A DNA stretch of 64,000 nt from Sphagnum compactum (lineage: Eukaryota > Bryophyta > Sphagnopsida > Sphagnales), in NCBI GenBank assembly GCA_965153455.1, contig OZ234493.1, positions 2,046,001 through 2,110,000 on the forward strand. Reading direction: 5' to 3'. This document shows, one piece after another, positions 22,541 to 35,302 of the stretch. A program made the translations under genes and the position numbers. The notes below the pieces were generated by a model that had not been told where the DNA came from, searched no databases, and was given only the letters and a program-made list of their open reading frames with translations. How positions within the stretch are numbered: the stretch's first letter is position 1; every line of letters starts with the position of its first letter.

Positions 22541-24867
22541 ACTAGCTCCAGTGCTTTCACTTATTAGAGGTCTGCTTTTCTGGTGTTGTAAATAAGAGTG
22601 TCTCTTCCTTCATGTTTATGGCATCCTCGGAGAGCGGATCGGCTAGACGTGCTTATAGTTATGAATCAAAATTGTGTCTTCCTTGATGTTTGAGACATTT
22701 TTGTAGAGCTGATCGACTAGACCTGTTTATAAGCAAATATCTTATTAGTCTACCGAACGCTCTGTAGTGAGATTTGAAAGCAGACCTTGTATTGACATAC
22801 TTGAACATTAAAGTATGTTTTTTGGCTGGATCAGTTGTTTGGTTATCTTTTAATGTTGGAATTTCAAAGGGGCTTCTTTTCTATTTCCAATTGGCTATGT
22901 ATATGTATTATTCATGCTTTCGATATCTTGGCTCCATTTAGTACAACATCTTGGCTCACTGTTGGCATCTCGGAGCTCCGTTTCCTTCGCTCCTCTTCTT
23001 TCTATCGAAGTAGTGTTGTCGTTGTCGTTGTTGATTGTTCCTTTCTCAATTTTCTTCTGTATACAAATCTTGTGGTCATACTCTAAATCTCGATCTCTTC
23101 TATCCACCTGTTTGCTTCGGATTTCGGAAGGCACATTGTGAAAAATCTGGCTCGTGAGGGTCCAAAATTAGCACTAAAAATTAAAATAATCCGGCTGTTC
23201 TTTACGATTGAGTTTTGTTGTTCTCTGCCTCAGAACACTAAGTACCGAGCGTGGTGTTTTCTGTTTTGTTTTGTTGTTTTTTTTGGCTTAAGCAATTTCC
23301 ATCAGGTGTCACAAGTGATCTTTGCCTTGCACATTCATATTAAGGTCGTGACGTGCAGTGACGACGCTTTCTGCTCAGTTGTAGGGATCTACTGTCCAGG
23401 TTTTTGTTGGTGGTAAGGAGCAAAACCTCGACTCGATCAGACGTTGTTGAACTTTCCTTGCTTTTCAGACGTTCTTGGCTGGGAACATCGTAGTTTGGAC
23501 TCGGTTTTTTTTTCTGTTTTGGTTGTCTTCCATTGCTGTTTGATGTTGCTCTGATACTACTCGTTTGCGCAATGGCGACCGGCTGGTGATGCTTTGATAT
23601 TTTTCGGAAGTGAGTCTCCTTTGTCAATTCTGATACAAGTAGCAAGTCGCAGTTTCTAGGATTTCGCATATGATGAAGAAAATGTGACGAGTATGTTATT
23701 AAGATCTCTAACTTGGAAACTGCTAACACTGGTGCAATTACTAAAATAGATTTTTTAATTAATTAATTATTTATTCCAATCTTGTATTATTATATTGATG
23801 TCCTAACACTATTGCAAGAAACAAAGTCACATACATCAAAACATGCACACAAATCAATAAACAACTAATAATTAATAATTCTATAGTAACTATGTGAGCA
23901 GTTTGCTGCCCACATTTTTTGAGGTTCAGGCTTGTCAAACATTGATCAATGCAGTTTATGGTGATAGGTTTCAATGTTGCACTTAAAAAGAAGCTCAAAA
24001 TTTCTGAATTACAGTAGATGGTAATTTCTTTTGGGCTAATTGTGATGTCAGATCTATTTTAAATACTACACCAAAATATGGGATTCATGACTTAGTCCTT
24101 TTCAATTCGATTAATTGTTTATGTTATTTTTAATTCGTTAATGTCATGTGTAGTTGTATCGGTTTAATCGGGAATGTCATGTTTTGGGATAATGAAATAA
24201 CTTGGTTGGATTGATTCTGAGTTTTGAGTATTTCCTCCAATTACTCTTTTTAGAATGAAAATTGTTCAAGCAATGAGTCGCTTACAAAACCTACTATATA
24301 ACTACAGGCTAACCACTTACTTTTTAACAAAATTCAGTAATCCATGCTTTCCGAAAATTTTAAGAACTATGATGTAAACTAAACCAAAAAATTCTCACAA
24401 ATTGAACTGAATCACATGCAAGCTAGCTAGTGATTCTTTCTTCCTCGAAACTAGTGTTGTTTCTTGAATCACTCAAGTCAGCTATAATTTATAAACACTG
24501 TCCATTTCAAACTAAAAAATTATCTATTGATCAAAAGGACCCAATTTTTTTTCGGTTGTGAAGTTCAATCAACAATATATATTGTGCAGCAGCCAGAAGC
24601 TAATTGTCTTTTATTTGCAACTATAAAATTCAAATTAGGTCCCCCACTTATTACCAACTGGGTGAATGGTCTAGCTTGGTCTTTAGCTTGGTGTATCTCT
24701 GTAGTTATTTGTGACCTACCAGGCTACCACACTTGTAAGTAAGGACTTGGTGGGTACTGGTAGAGATATGACATTAGGCATCCTGCAGCTGCTCCTGCAG
24801 TAGTAGTAGGTTCTGAAACACACAGCAATTGTAAAGCCAAGCAGAAGCTTCTTCCAACACAAACAGC
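22541..24867. other. Spacer between two convergent unrecognised genes
   Basis: No supported gene. The region presumably holds both 3' UTRs. A minus-strand frame of 129 codons at 23340-23729 lacks an identifiable domain or intron structure. The sequence around 23.7-24.7 kb is AT-rich. Confidence 0.5.
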
Positions 24868-27800
24868 TTACGCAAACATCTGTCTGAATGCTGTTCTCTT
24901 TTTGAAAGGAATGGTGCTTTGGTCCATCATCGCGAATCTTGACTTCGATGGAGTAGTGGGAATACTCATGTTCACCTCCAGCTGCTGCTGCTGCTGGTCT
25001 TTCTCCATATCCAAGGAGTTGTCCAACTGCATGACATCGGATCTGCAAAGAAAAAACAAAAGGTCCAAGCAAATTTGAGCTTGTAAAATTCATTCAAAAA
25101 ATTGCTAGCAATCGTATAATAATGGCGGTAGCTAGCTAGTAGCTCATATTTGAATCAACAAACAACAGTAGTAATTTCATGAGGAATTATAGCTTAATTA
25201 TTACCTTTCGCATTCTGAAATTGGAATTGCAGATAGTATTGCAGATAGAATTTCAGTTGCTACAGCATGACTCCCTTCTGCTCCAGCTGTTGTAGTACTG
25301 CGAGCATTGATTGTCTTCCAGAAAGCTGATTTTCTGGGGCTTCTCTGTTTGCGCACTATGGAGACATGGTCCAGGAACATGTCTGCCACTGCTTTTCGTG
25401 CCAAGCTCGGTGGTGCAGTCTCCATAGACTTTAATGAAGCCTCAATTGCTAAGCGGACTTCATGCTTGCTGCATTTGAGTTGCAGCAGTTGCCACCCACC
25501 AACAGGAAGTTAATAAGACCAATTCTTAGACCAAATTTTTGACACAATTTGGCACTCTGGATTCCATGAGGAATGGATTGAACGTCTATTAAACAAAAAA
25601 ATTAGTCTAGGATCATGTCCTGGAGCTGGGTAATAAATTACCTCGGTCGCTGTAGCTGCTTGCTGCATACTTTCCTAAGTACTTTGGAGCAGCGTGTCTT
25701 AGCCCCCAGTGGCTTCTTGCTGCAAACTTTGCTACGTACTGGGGAGCAGACTTTCTTAGCCCCCATGGGCTTCTTGCTGCAAACTTTGTGAATTACTTCA
25801 GAGCTCCTGGGCTTCTTGCTGCAAACTTTGCGAATTACTTCAGAGCAGAGTGTCTTCGCCCGCCTCTTTGGCCGTGAGACTTTTTCAGGTTCCTCAATAG
25901 CGGTAGAAGAAGATGCTCTAGAATGCACAACATCAGAAATCCATGATAGTGCAGATCAAATGACTTCTACTAAACATCCAATTAAGCATCCCATAATTAC
26001 AAATCAAGACAATCGATCACTTGTAGCTGCAGCTCTACCACATGCATTAGTGAGTTTAAACTAGTTCTTAATTACACCTATGTCACTCATTTGATCATTC
26101 TGCAAGTTTCTTCATGTAGTGTCCAAGCTTTTTTCTTCCTCTCAAAAGAGGAGGAAACCAAGATGGCATATAAAACCACAGCAGTACGTTCTAACTGAGC
26201 ATTTGCTGCATATCATCAAGTTCTGCTGTTCAGAAAAGGCATTGATTTAAATGTCTATAGCATTCATCAGCTCATATCAAGTGAAAATAGGACTAGATCT
26301 GTACTTGGTCTCAGGAGTCGATTTGGAGAATGATCCCACAAGCACTTGAGTCTCCTCATCTCCACTTGGAGGCTTGTAGTATGATTGCAGGCCTGCGGGC
26401 AAATTAGAGACCAGAGATTAACGTTGCATGTAGAGATTAGTCACTGCAGCTCATGCAGCTAAAATCATTCACCATCTTCATAATCTGCAAATGTCAATGT
26501 GTATTAAGATGGACGCAAGAGGTTATTAGTCAAGTTCTAGCTCAAAGGGAGGCCTCAAGCACATAGAAATTTGGTTGAAGTTCTAGTCAGGTTCTGTTAT
26601 TAGTTCGAAGGTGTAAAAGAATGACAATCTATGCTATTGATCTGTACGTCCAAAATTGGGAAAAGCTACCTACATTTTGATGGCTCAGCTGCCAGCTTGT
26701 AGTAGTCTCGGCTTTCAGCTCTCAGAAGCTTGACAAAATCAAGATCGTTCATTGTATTTCTCTGCATGCATGCATGCAGGTAACACAGGAATCATTTAGA
26801 ATCATTTAGAAGGGAGTGTTCAAGGCTCATATCAATGCAAAGCGTCCGTGTGGCTGATCAATCAAGATGCATGATGACCATGCTAACATCAATCCAATTC
26901 TTTTACATGGTACTTGAAGCTTACCAGTTCTTCGTCTAAGGCATAGTCACTAGTGAAGCGAAGCTGTATCTTGGTGTCCAACTTGTACTTCAGGTAAGCC
27001 CTGTCTTGGGCCCTGATTGACCCCATAAAATAGGCTTCAAATTACACTTGAGCAACCAGACAAGCTGTATAAGCTAGGGAAGCACAAGTTGCTAAGTGCT
27101 TGCAATGCAACATCACTAAGTTCTACATATATTCTTCAAGTATCTACAGTAAACCAGATTACTATTCATGAGGAGTTTGGGGAGACAAACAACTAATAAT
27201 TACCTTTTGAAGAATTACATACTCCTGAAGGATCCTGCAAGTGAACAAACAAATGAACAAGTTTCAGAAACCATTAACCAGATGTACTGGTGTCATCTAC
27301 ATTTGATGACAACCACAATTACTAATTAAAGGTCAATTTCTATATACATGCTACTGTAACATAACGGATGGTCAACAAATGGTCACATGGTGACTCATGA
27401 ACGTATATACCTATATAGACCCGCTTCTGTGGGCATCCTCTGTATGGCCTGCAAAACAAACACAAAAGTAAGGCTCACTGTTTGAATAGATCATCATATA
27501 TATATATATAAGCCATGTCAAATTTTGAACCCAGGTGCTGTAATACCCAGTTCATGAATGATCAGTATTTATATGAATAATGACTTGCATATTGTATATT
27601 TATGCATTTGATCAGGTTGGAGATTTTAATCCTAACGTTTTTTGTTTCTATTCAAGCAAGACTAGTGATACCAGTTGCAATACATCTAGCTGGTGGTACC
27701 CAGTAAGGAAGTCGTCAGAGACTCTGATCAGCACACTGATCAGCACAGCTGAACATTTAATGGTCTTGCATGTAGATCTAGAAAACACTAGTAGCCTTGA

Positions 27801-28063
27801 CTAGTAGATTCTTACCTGGACCAAGTCCCAAACTTGCCAGAGTCTTTATAAAAATGGATATGCCTGTACTTCGTCTTCACAACATTGCCGCTAGCAGCCG
27901 CTGCTGGGGCTACTGTGTTTTGTGCGGCAGCTAGGGCTTGTGCTTTTGGTGCTCTCCGTTGTGGTCCAGACTTGATCGCGAGTACCGTTGGACGTGCGGA
28001 TAGCTCCATCAGTGCGCTTGTTGCTATCCGTTGGTCTCGAGACATCTTCTTGGACATCTTCAT
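24868..28063 (-). CDS. Unrecognised protein with KVCSKKP repeats, multi-exon
   Basis: Exons in coding order: 28063-27816, 27012-26925, 26761-26674, 26484-26473, 26392-26305, 25917-25642, 25468-25205, 25042-24868. They total 1239 nt, 412 residues, all with GT-AG ends. The N-terminus is basic and alanine-rich (GPQRRAPKAQALAAAQ). A charged, probably helical middle (QDRAYLKYKLDTKIQLRFTS, NDLDFVKLLRAESRDYY) leads into a Lys/Cys repeat region with four KVCSKKP-type units, then a conserved-looking C-terminal part (RKAVADMFLDHVSIVRKQ) with a QQQQQ run and IPTTPSKSRF. Two more exon-like segments (27448-27411, 27234-27204) have good splice sites but break the frame if included. I do not recognise the family. 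Basic stretches and SP/TP sites suggest a nuclear, phosphorylated protein (inference). Confidence 0.6.
25642..25917 (-). repeat. Coding tandem repeat, KVCSKKP units
   Basis: Within one exon the block encoding KVCSKKP recurs at irregular spacing (14, 19 and 19 residues), with interleaved EVI, GAK and CS motifs. At the DNA level the 19-base string CTTCTTGCTGCAAACTTTG (plus strand) recurs nearly exactly, indicating recent duplication. Confidence 0.75.
26473..26484 (-). other. 12-nt microexon
   Basis: On the minus strand the 12 bases ATTATGAAGATG are flanked by TTTGCAG and GTGAAT. Including them keeps the frame and yields KYYEDGLQSYY across three exons; phases 1 and 1 fit on both sides. The neighbouring exons end and start in the matching phase only with this or no microexon. 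Confidence 0.6.
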
Positions 28064-29320
28064 CTTAACTGCATGTGTTTTCCAGCATCAAGTCACATAA
28101 CTACATGGATTCTTTTGTTTTGTTGTTCGTAGTTATACAAGAGAGAGCTTTGTGCAGAAGGATGCACATGCCGGCTTCTGTAATGTAGGAAAGACAGACA
28201 GCTAACAGCTATTTGGAGGTTACCTTCCTCTGCAACCTGATACCGAGATGGCTTGACTTCCGAGACAAGCGAATTCAGCTTCCACCTGCAGGTGAAGCCA
28301 TAAACAGAGATGAGCGATCCGGTAGGTTAGCACAACTGTGCGCGCGACTGTCTACACCTCCTCACAGTTTCCTTGGAAACAGAACCTTGACAGCTTTGGA
28401 GAAACAAGAAATTCTCCAGCGATCAACAAGTTGGTGACTTCAGAAAGTAGCCGTTTACCACCCTCCATGCGCACATCCGCATCTCAAACAAACCACATAC
28501 GATCGACTCACTCACTCATGCGCCCAACATCATCTCCGTTCAAGCTGGCTAGTAATTGAATGTTGGAAAGTGGAGTTAGATACGGATAGATTCAAAAACT
28601 AGTGTACAGACGCGCCATGCTATGACAATGCAAGAGTGGAGAATATCAAGACATTTATAAGAGCTAGAAAAAAAAGAAAAAAAAAGGTCATCAATCTTCT
28701 CGTTGCAAAATAGAATTAACGTCACGTAAATTCTTATTAATCTAGAAAGCAGCTCTCTACATTCTACGAAACACGAAAGACTAAAGTTAACACGCCCGCG
28801 CGCGCGCCTGGCTACATGACACGAAACTTGACAAAACCGTAACAAGGCGCGCGCTCCACTTCAGACCACCACCACGACGAGAACGTAAAAGTAACAAGGC
28901 GCGCGCTCCACTTCATACCACCACCCCGAAGAGAGAGAGAGAGATAGGATAGGGACGAACCTTAGCACCGGCGCGCGCGGGCGTCGTCAGCTGCACGGAT
29001 CACCAGGAGCTCCTCCTGGCGTGTCCAAAGACGCCAAGACGAGAGTGTATAGAAATGGAGGGAGCTTTGTGGACGGGAGATACGACGACGAGAGAGAGAT
29101 GGTATAGGAGCTAACCTTAGCGCGGGAACCTTAGCACCCGCGCGCTTGCGGGCAGCCGCTCCACGGATCACCAGGAGCTCCTCCTGGCGCGTCCAAAGAC
29201 GCGAAGACGTCCAAAGACGCGAAGACGTCCAAAGACGCGAAGACGGGAATGTAGAGAAAGGTAGAGAGCTTTGTGGATGCAAGATGTAAGCTTGAGACAA
29301 CAAGACGACGAGACATGAGA
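28064..29320 (-). promoter_or_regulatory. GC-rich upstream region of the KVCSKKP gene with nested duplications
   Basis: Contains a repeated AACAAGGCGCGCGCTCCACT block (28842 and about 28891) and a larger duplication of about 170 bp in which CACGGATCACCAGGAGCTCC occurs at about 28994 and 29162. Three 18-bp units of GTCCAAAGACGCGAAGAC lie near 29190-29243. A minus-strand ATG frame (29316-29131) beginning MSRRLVVSSLH carries three VFASLD repeats. It may be an untranslated leader or a short lineage-specific ORF. Confidence 0.4.
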
Positions 29321-32300
29321 GAAGAAGAGAAGAGGGGACTTGTCTACATCATTGTTTGGTTGGTTTGTTTGTTGGTTTGTTTTCTCACTTATTTTAAACT
29401 TTTTTTTGGAAATTTTTTCACTGTTTTTGAAGTTTTGGAGAAAAACTTGGAAACATCTTTTCATTTCAGTGTTTTACAGAAAAAATAAAAAAATGGAAAA
29501 GGTGTTCTTTTATTTGGTGTGAAATTGTAATAATTCAAATTGAAACACTGGGCTGTTGTAGACTGTAAAATGTTACTCTAGGTATCTTAGATCTATGTAC
29601 TGTACCTGTGAACAGCAGGTTGGTTTAGCAGGTCTCTACCCAATAATCAATTCATTTGAAAAAAATTAAGTTTCAGCACATAGAAATTTTGATGAAGAAA
29701 TTTCAATAATTCAAATTTTGACACCTATAAAATAATGAAATTTTAGTAAAACCTACTATACAGGTAGAGTATCCCTTTTTTTTGAAGATTTTGATTTTGC
29801 ATTTCAAGTAAGGCCCTAGGGTGGGGCTTTCTTGAAATAAGGATTTTGAAGATTTTGATTTTGTATTTAAATTAAAGGCCCTATAGTGGGGCATTCTTGA
29901 AGTAAGGGCCCTTGGATGAGGTGGTTGTTGAGGTGTAGCAGGCCTCTTGTAATTGTAAGGGACCTCCTCTTTTTGAGATATTAATGTGCCCTCCAAATGC
30001 ACTAGGAAATTTATCCCATTGCTTTATGAGCTGAACTTTTAAATTGCTAGCTTATCTCTTCAAGGTCTCATATTGGATTTAAATTAAAATCGCAACACTT
30101 CTGATTCACCAATTAAAGAGATAATTGCTTAGATACCAAAACATCTGGCAATTTCTTTCTATGGTCCATGCTTCTAATTTGGTTATGGCAAAATGGAGAA
30201 GAAGGATTGTAACCCAACTTCATTCAGACGCTGAAACCAACTGAAGAAGAAAACCCACACTTCAAATGGGGACTTTTAATTGTGTGAAAGAGGTTAGGGT
30301 TTGGGGTTTAAACCCTAAACCCTTGAACTGCCCACAAACTACATGTAAATCTATTGAAAATTTTGTTACTGTTTTTATATTCAGCCTCATGAATTCGGCC
30401 TCAAGCGTAAGACATCCATATTGATGTATCATGCCAGACATGGGCATACACTTGTTGCATATGGATTGGTTGCTGACATCAAAATGCATCGACTACACAA
30501 AGCTTGCAACCAGGCTAGGCTAGGTTTTCCAATTGTTTAAAATTGCATTTTAGTTAATTATTTTGTGAGCTTTCAATGAAACTACCTCCATGTAGATGGT
30601 TTTTTTTCCAATTCATTTTGGGATATACATGATTGGAAAAAGTTTTCTCCCAGTGCAGCTGTTGATAAGTACTTGATACTGGTTAACTCTGTTTTCCTAC
30701 TTTGCTTTTGCAATAAATAGTACAGTCTTCAGGATATTATCATCTTGTGGTACTCGATTGAAAGGTACTCTTCTAAGGCATGCAAAGAGAACTACAATTT
30801 GAAACCACTACCAAACCATATTCCAGAAGCCAGAAGAAACACAAGGACTATAGACTCGACAATAATGGTCCCCATTTTCTCTCTCTCTCCTTTCTCTCGT
30901 TTCAACCCTTCCTAAGGGTCCTTCTCATTTAATGACATGTCACGATAGACAAGCGAATATTAGTTACCGCATTGCGTCCCATGGCTTCCTATCTAGCACG
31001 ACCAAAGTAGTTTGATGATGTGAATCACAACCACTTGCAAATTGGGCACAAGAAACGTGGATCATATCCACTAGGATATTAGCTTAATATGTATTTCAAC
31101 AATTTATTGGGGAACTATGTAGTGATTATCCCCATCATGGAGAAATTATTGTGTGCTTAGAAAGAATGAATTGCCAATAAACCCCTCATTGGTTTCCTTA
31201 CTGAATTGATTTTTTAATTTTATTATAATTATAATTATTATTGCATTTTGATAAACACTCAAAATAATCTGCTGAAAATGACACTCATGTGAGTTCAACT
31301 TTCTCATTCTGAGAGAGAGAGAGAGAGAGTCACCAAGTTTTCCATAAGGGACTAATTTGACAAATTGGCCTCTACAGGCGACCGACCACACACGATGGCA
31401 ACACCCAATCCGAGTGCAGCCTTTTACTGTATCCATCCAGCATAGCAACATGCCACACATACTTACGCATACAACTTGGACACTGCAAGAACATAAAGAA
31501 AGAATTTTGGGAGAGAATTCCTTTTGTATTTTGAGTTTTGTTATTCCAGTGAACAAGCCTGGGGTTTGTGAACATGTGTTCCCAGAGTGTAATGTAATGC
31601 ATTATTCACCAGGCCTGGCAGATTGGGTGTTCCCAGAGAGTGTTCCCAGAGTGTAACATGGATCTGTTTTGAAAGAGTTTCAAAATTGTTTCTGAAGGGT
31701 ACTAAGGGACCCACAACATGCAGGCAGGGATGCCTCAATGGTTCTCACACCTTGAATTTGGGTTACTAGTTCCTATCACCCTGGTTTAATTTACAAGGGC
31801 AAGAAATTTCTGCCAGAAGCATCTCCACCCACACTAGTAAAAGTGGCTTGTACACAATAATTTGGATGAAGTACAGCCTTCAAGTACTTCAAATAGTGTG
31901 GAACAAATGGCCATGATACAATGACCTCCAATGGGGCCACTTAAAGGAAATGATTGTGTTTGATTGGTCGGCCATAATGATTGGCCCACGTAGCAACCAG
32001 GATTTATTTTTTTCAATTTTTCAGTTTCAAAAGTTCCGCAAAAATTTCCATTTTTTTCAAATTTATCACTAAAAAAGAAAAAGAATTCCAATTTTTTTGG
32101 TCACCATAGTGTGAAAATCCTCTAACAAAAAAAAAGAAAAGAAAAAAAAACATTGGAGGTGACATTTAAATATTCTCTCACTTTATACTGTGTTTTTCAT
32201 GTTTATGGGTGGGATGAGGAAATAAACAACAAAGTATGTTGGATGCAATAAACACTAAACACCCATCAACGGCCCAATTGGGGGGTGTGGATGTAGATGC

Positions 32301-34203
32301 TTTTATATGGATGCTTTCCCTTACACATCCATTTCCATGTTGGTAATTGGTTCTCCCAAAATGTTCTATCAACTAAATAGAGCACACAATTACAAAATTT
32401 TACTTGAGTTCTAATATGGACTACATTATATGTGCCATAAACTACTTGCAGACAGACATTGGCCCTAACAAAGTCTAAGAGACTTGTTTGCTCTTTGTTC
32501 CTAAGGTACAACAAGGACAATAAATGAATAAACCCACCCATGTGCCATGGTTTTCATAGTCCCCATGATCTAAATTGTTATTGAAGGCATTTCCTAATTT
32601 TTTGTCATGTTCTAAGTTTTGTCATGATGTTTGTACCTTTTCAAAATAACAAAGCAAGTTGAACTTCCAATTTGAACTTAGTGTTCTATTCTCATTAGGC
32701 ATTCCTAGGTGCGTTTCTGCGGGTTTTTCTTTTATCCTAATATACCCACAAGTATATATGAGAATAAATATCAAACCCTACTTGGTTGGTACAATTTTTT
32801 TACTCATTTAATTATTATATCCCACAATTAATAGCTATTTCAAACTTATCTTAATTTGACATTCCCTGGCTAGTATATATTTGAGGTTTACTTTTGACCT
32901 AGAAATTGAAGTCCATCGATGGAGGGTATATGCTACATATATTAACATAATTATATCACACATATGCATTCTCATATTTTTGCAATGCAACTGGTTATGA
33001 TGGATTTGTTTTAATTAAGGTGACTAACTATTGAATTTATTTTGATATGGACAATTTAGTTTTGTCCATTACACTAATCACCTTGAACAAGTTTCTTAGC
33101 ATAATATGTTGTTGAAACCCCTTTAGATGTTACGACCATTTGTCATTATAAGAATGTTTTAAATGTATAATTCCTAAGGGCGTTGCTTGGTTTTGTTTTA
33201 ATTTTGTTAATCGTTCTATACAAATGTTTTAAATTTCATTTTGCTCATGTTCACAATCTTGAACAATTGCACAACTTATTTCTTTCTTTGCTTGACAATG
33301 TGCCACATTTGTGTACATATTTGTTTAATTAATTGAAGAGGCTAATGCGAAATTCCCCAAAATAAATCTTGATGGAGAATCCTTTTACCCGGTGCTCATC
33401 TTCAACACGAAATTTCCCAAACACTTGAATGAGAAATGTTGGTGGATTATTATTACTTCTACAAGACAATTGTACCAATTTTTTCATTAAGCTTACTTCG
33501 AGCTTATCTGATAGTCATTTTCAAATTGGTAAACCAACCTTTCCACCATAATAAGTTAATTTCATTGGAATGGAGCTCATGTAACAAGGACCCCAAACTT
33601 CTAAAAGACCATGACAAAAATCGTAAAATCCCAAAATCATCACCGGCGGCAACAAGAGTGTCCTTAACATGACATTGCATCCGTAACACAAGCAACAATT
33701 ACTAGCGGTTACTATACAATGTGTTATGATGTGAACTTGCAAAACTTTATTCAAAAAACTTTATTAGCTTTCCACTTGCAAACTACATCTCAAGATACAC
33801 TTGATCTTCTCTCTCTCTCTCTCAATCCACTCACAGGAACAAGGCACCGACCAATTCTCAAGAGTATTTTGCACTGCATGTCCCAAGTCCTAATACCAAC
33901 AAGGCCCATGGTTTTTGTTTTTTTTTTAAATTTTAATTTCTTAATAAATTTTAATTCTATACTAAATTTTCTTGATATTGAAAATTTGGAAATTTTAAAA
34001 ATTTGGAAAAAAAAAGAAAATTTAGTCATTTTTACGTAAGAAAACCAAACAAATTCCAAAATTTTCTCAAATTTTGTTCTTAAAAATGACAAAATTTGTT
34101 GAGAAACAACCACTGCTATGGCCTTTTTTTTCAATTGGCTCTACCTCTCAAGGGAGACTCTGACACATGGAAGGACAATAAAGTCCATTTGGTTGCACAT
34201 TTT

Positions 34204-34281
34204 CAGGGCCAGAGTGCACCCAGCACCCAGCAAGTGCACCATGCAGGATGGATGGTGTGGATGGACAGAAAACACTTTTTC
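34204..34281 (+). repeat. Dispersed repeat, copy 3 (most complete)
   Basis: Contains both the CAGGGCCAGAGTGCACC block shared with 12.0 kb and the GTGCACCATGCAGGATGGAT block shared with 10.5 kb. It is followed by repeated ACTAACCATGGTGGTT / ACTAACCACAGTGGTT palindrome-like units and by CTACC repeats. Confidence 0.6.
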
Positions 34282-35278
34282 ATTGTATTCCTCTCCCGTA
34301 ACTAACCATGGTGGTTCCATAACTAACCACAGTGGTTAGCTATGAACTAATCATGGTAGTTAGATATGTGCTAACCATCCACGTGGATCTACCTACCTAA
34401 AAAGCCACCAAGTGACGCACCTACAAACCCACCTACATAAAAACCTTTACATTACCTACCCACTTACCTAGGATAAGTATCCACTTACATATAGGCCACT
34501 AGTCGGCCCCATTTACATACAAATCAATTGCCGCCACAATTGTGTTTGAAAATCACCTATTTTTTACCCTAAGGTGAAGGTTACCTTACTCTAAGGCTAC
34601 TTCTATGGTTGACATCAATATTGGCCAGATATAGGTAAGTAGGTTGGTTATCAACATGAACAATGCCCCGGTTAGCAACTATTCATATCGGGACTCTGCC
34701 CATTTTCCAAATTTGGAACTATTGGTAACCAGCTTCTGGAACTCCATTTACATATCCTTATTCATCTGCATATATATGCAAACCCACATCATTCATTTAT
34801 TCATATCCATGGGTATATTTTGATGAGACCTCGAATATGCATAGTTATGTTATACATATCCATATGTGGTGTTTAGGGTGCAGATATGTACATCCAGATA
34901 TGCATATCTTTTATATCGTTTTTAAGCTTAAGGCACTGAGCGTTCAGGGTTAGGGTTTTCAACTTTCAACCTTCTCAAGCAACATTGAGCCTTTAGGTTT
35001 TTCAAGTTTTCAAGCTTCACTCTTACAAATCATATAATTTATTTGACTAAAAAATTAAAGTTAAAAACCATTCATTTTAACATTTGGTCAATGTGATCAC
35101 TTAGTCATCTTGGACAAATCAATTTGAACATGTCTAACTTGATTGGTGGTTTTTTTTATTGACGGTCTTTTTGACTAGTCAAATAGGCCAAAAAATTGGG
35201 GAGCCAAAAAATTAATCAAAAAAATAGTTCAATTTTTAAATATAAAAATATATTAAATAATTAAATAATAAGTACTTA

Positions 35279-35302
35279 GGGTGAAAGCACACTACGATGA
35301 CC
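35279..35302 (+). repeat. Dispersed repeat, partner of 17849-17875
   Basis: GGGTGAAAGCACACTACGAT and the next few bases match the reverse complement of 17851-17873, with two mismatches. Confidence 0.55.

Noticed and set aside
31146-31556. 136-codon minus-strand frame with many cysteines
   Set aside because: Includes a (GA)n tract read as SLSLSL and poly-Ile from an ATT run; looks like noise.
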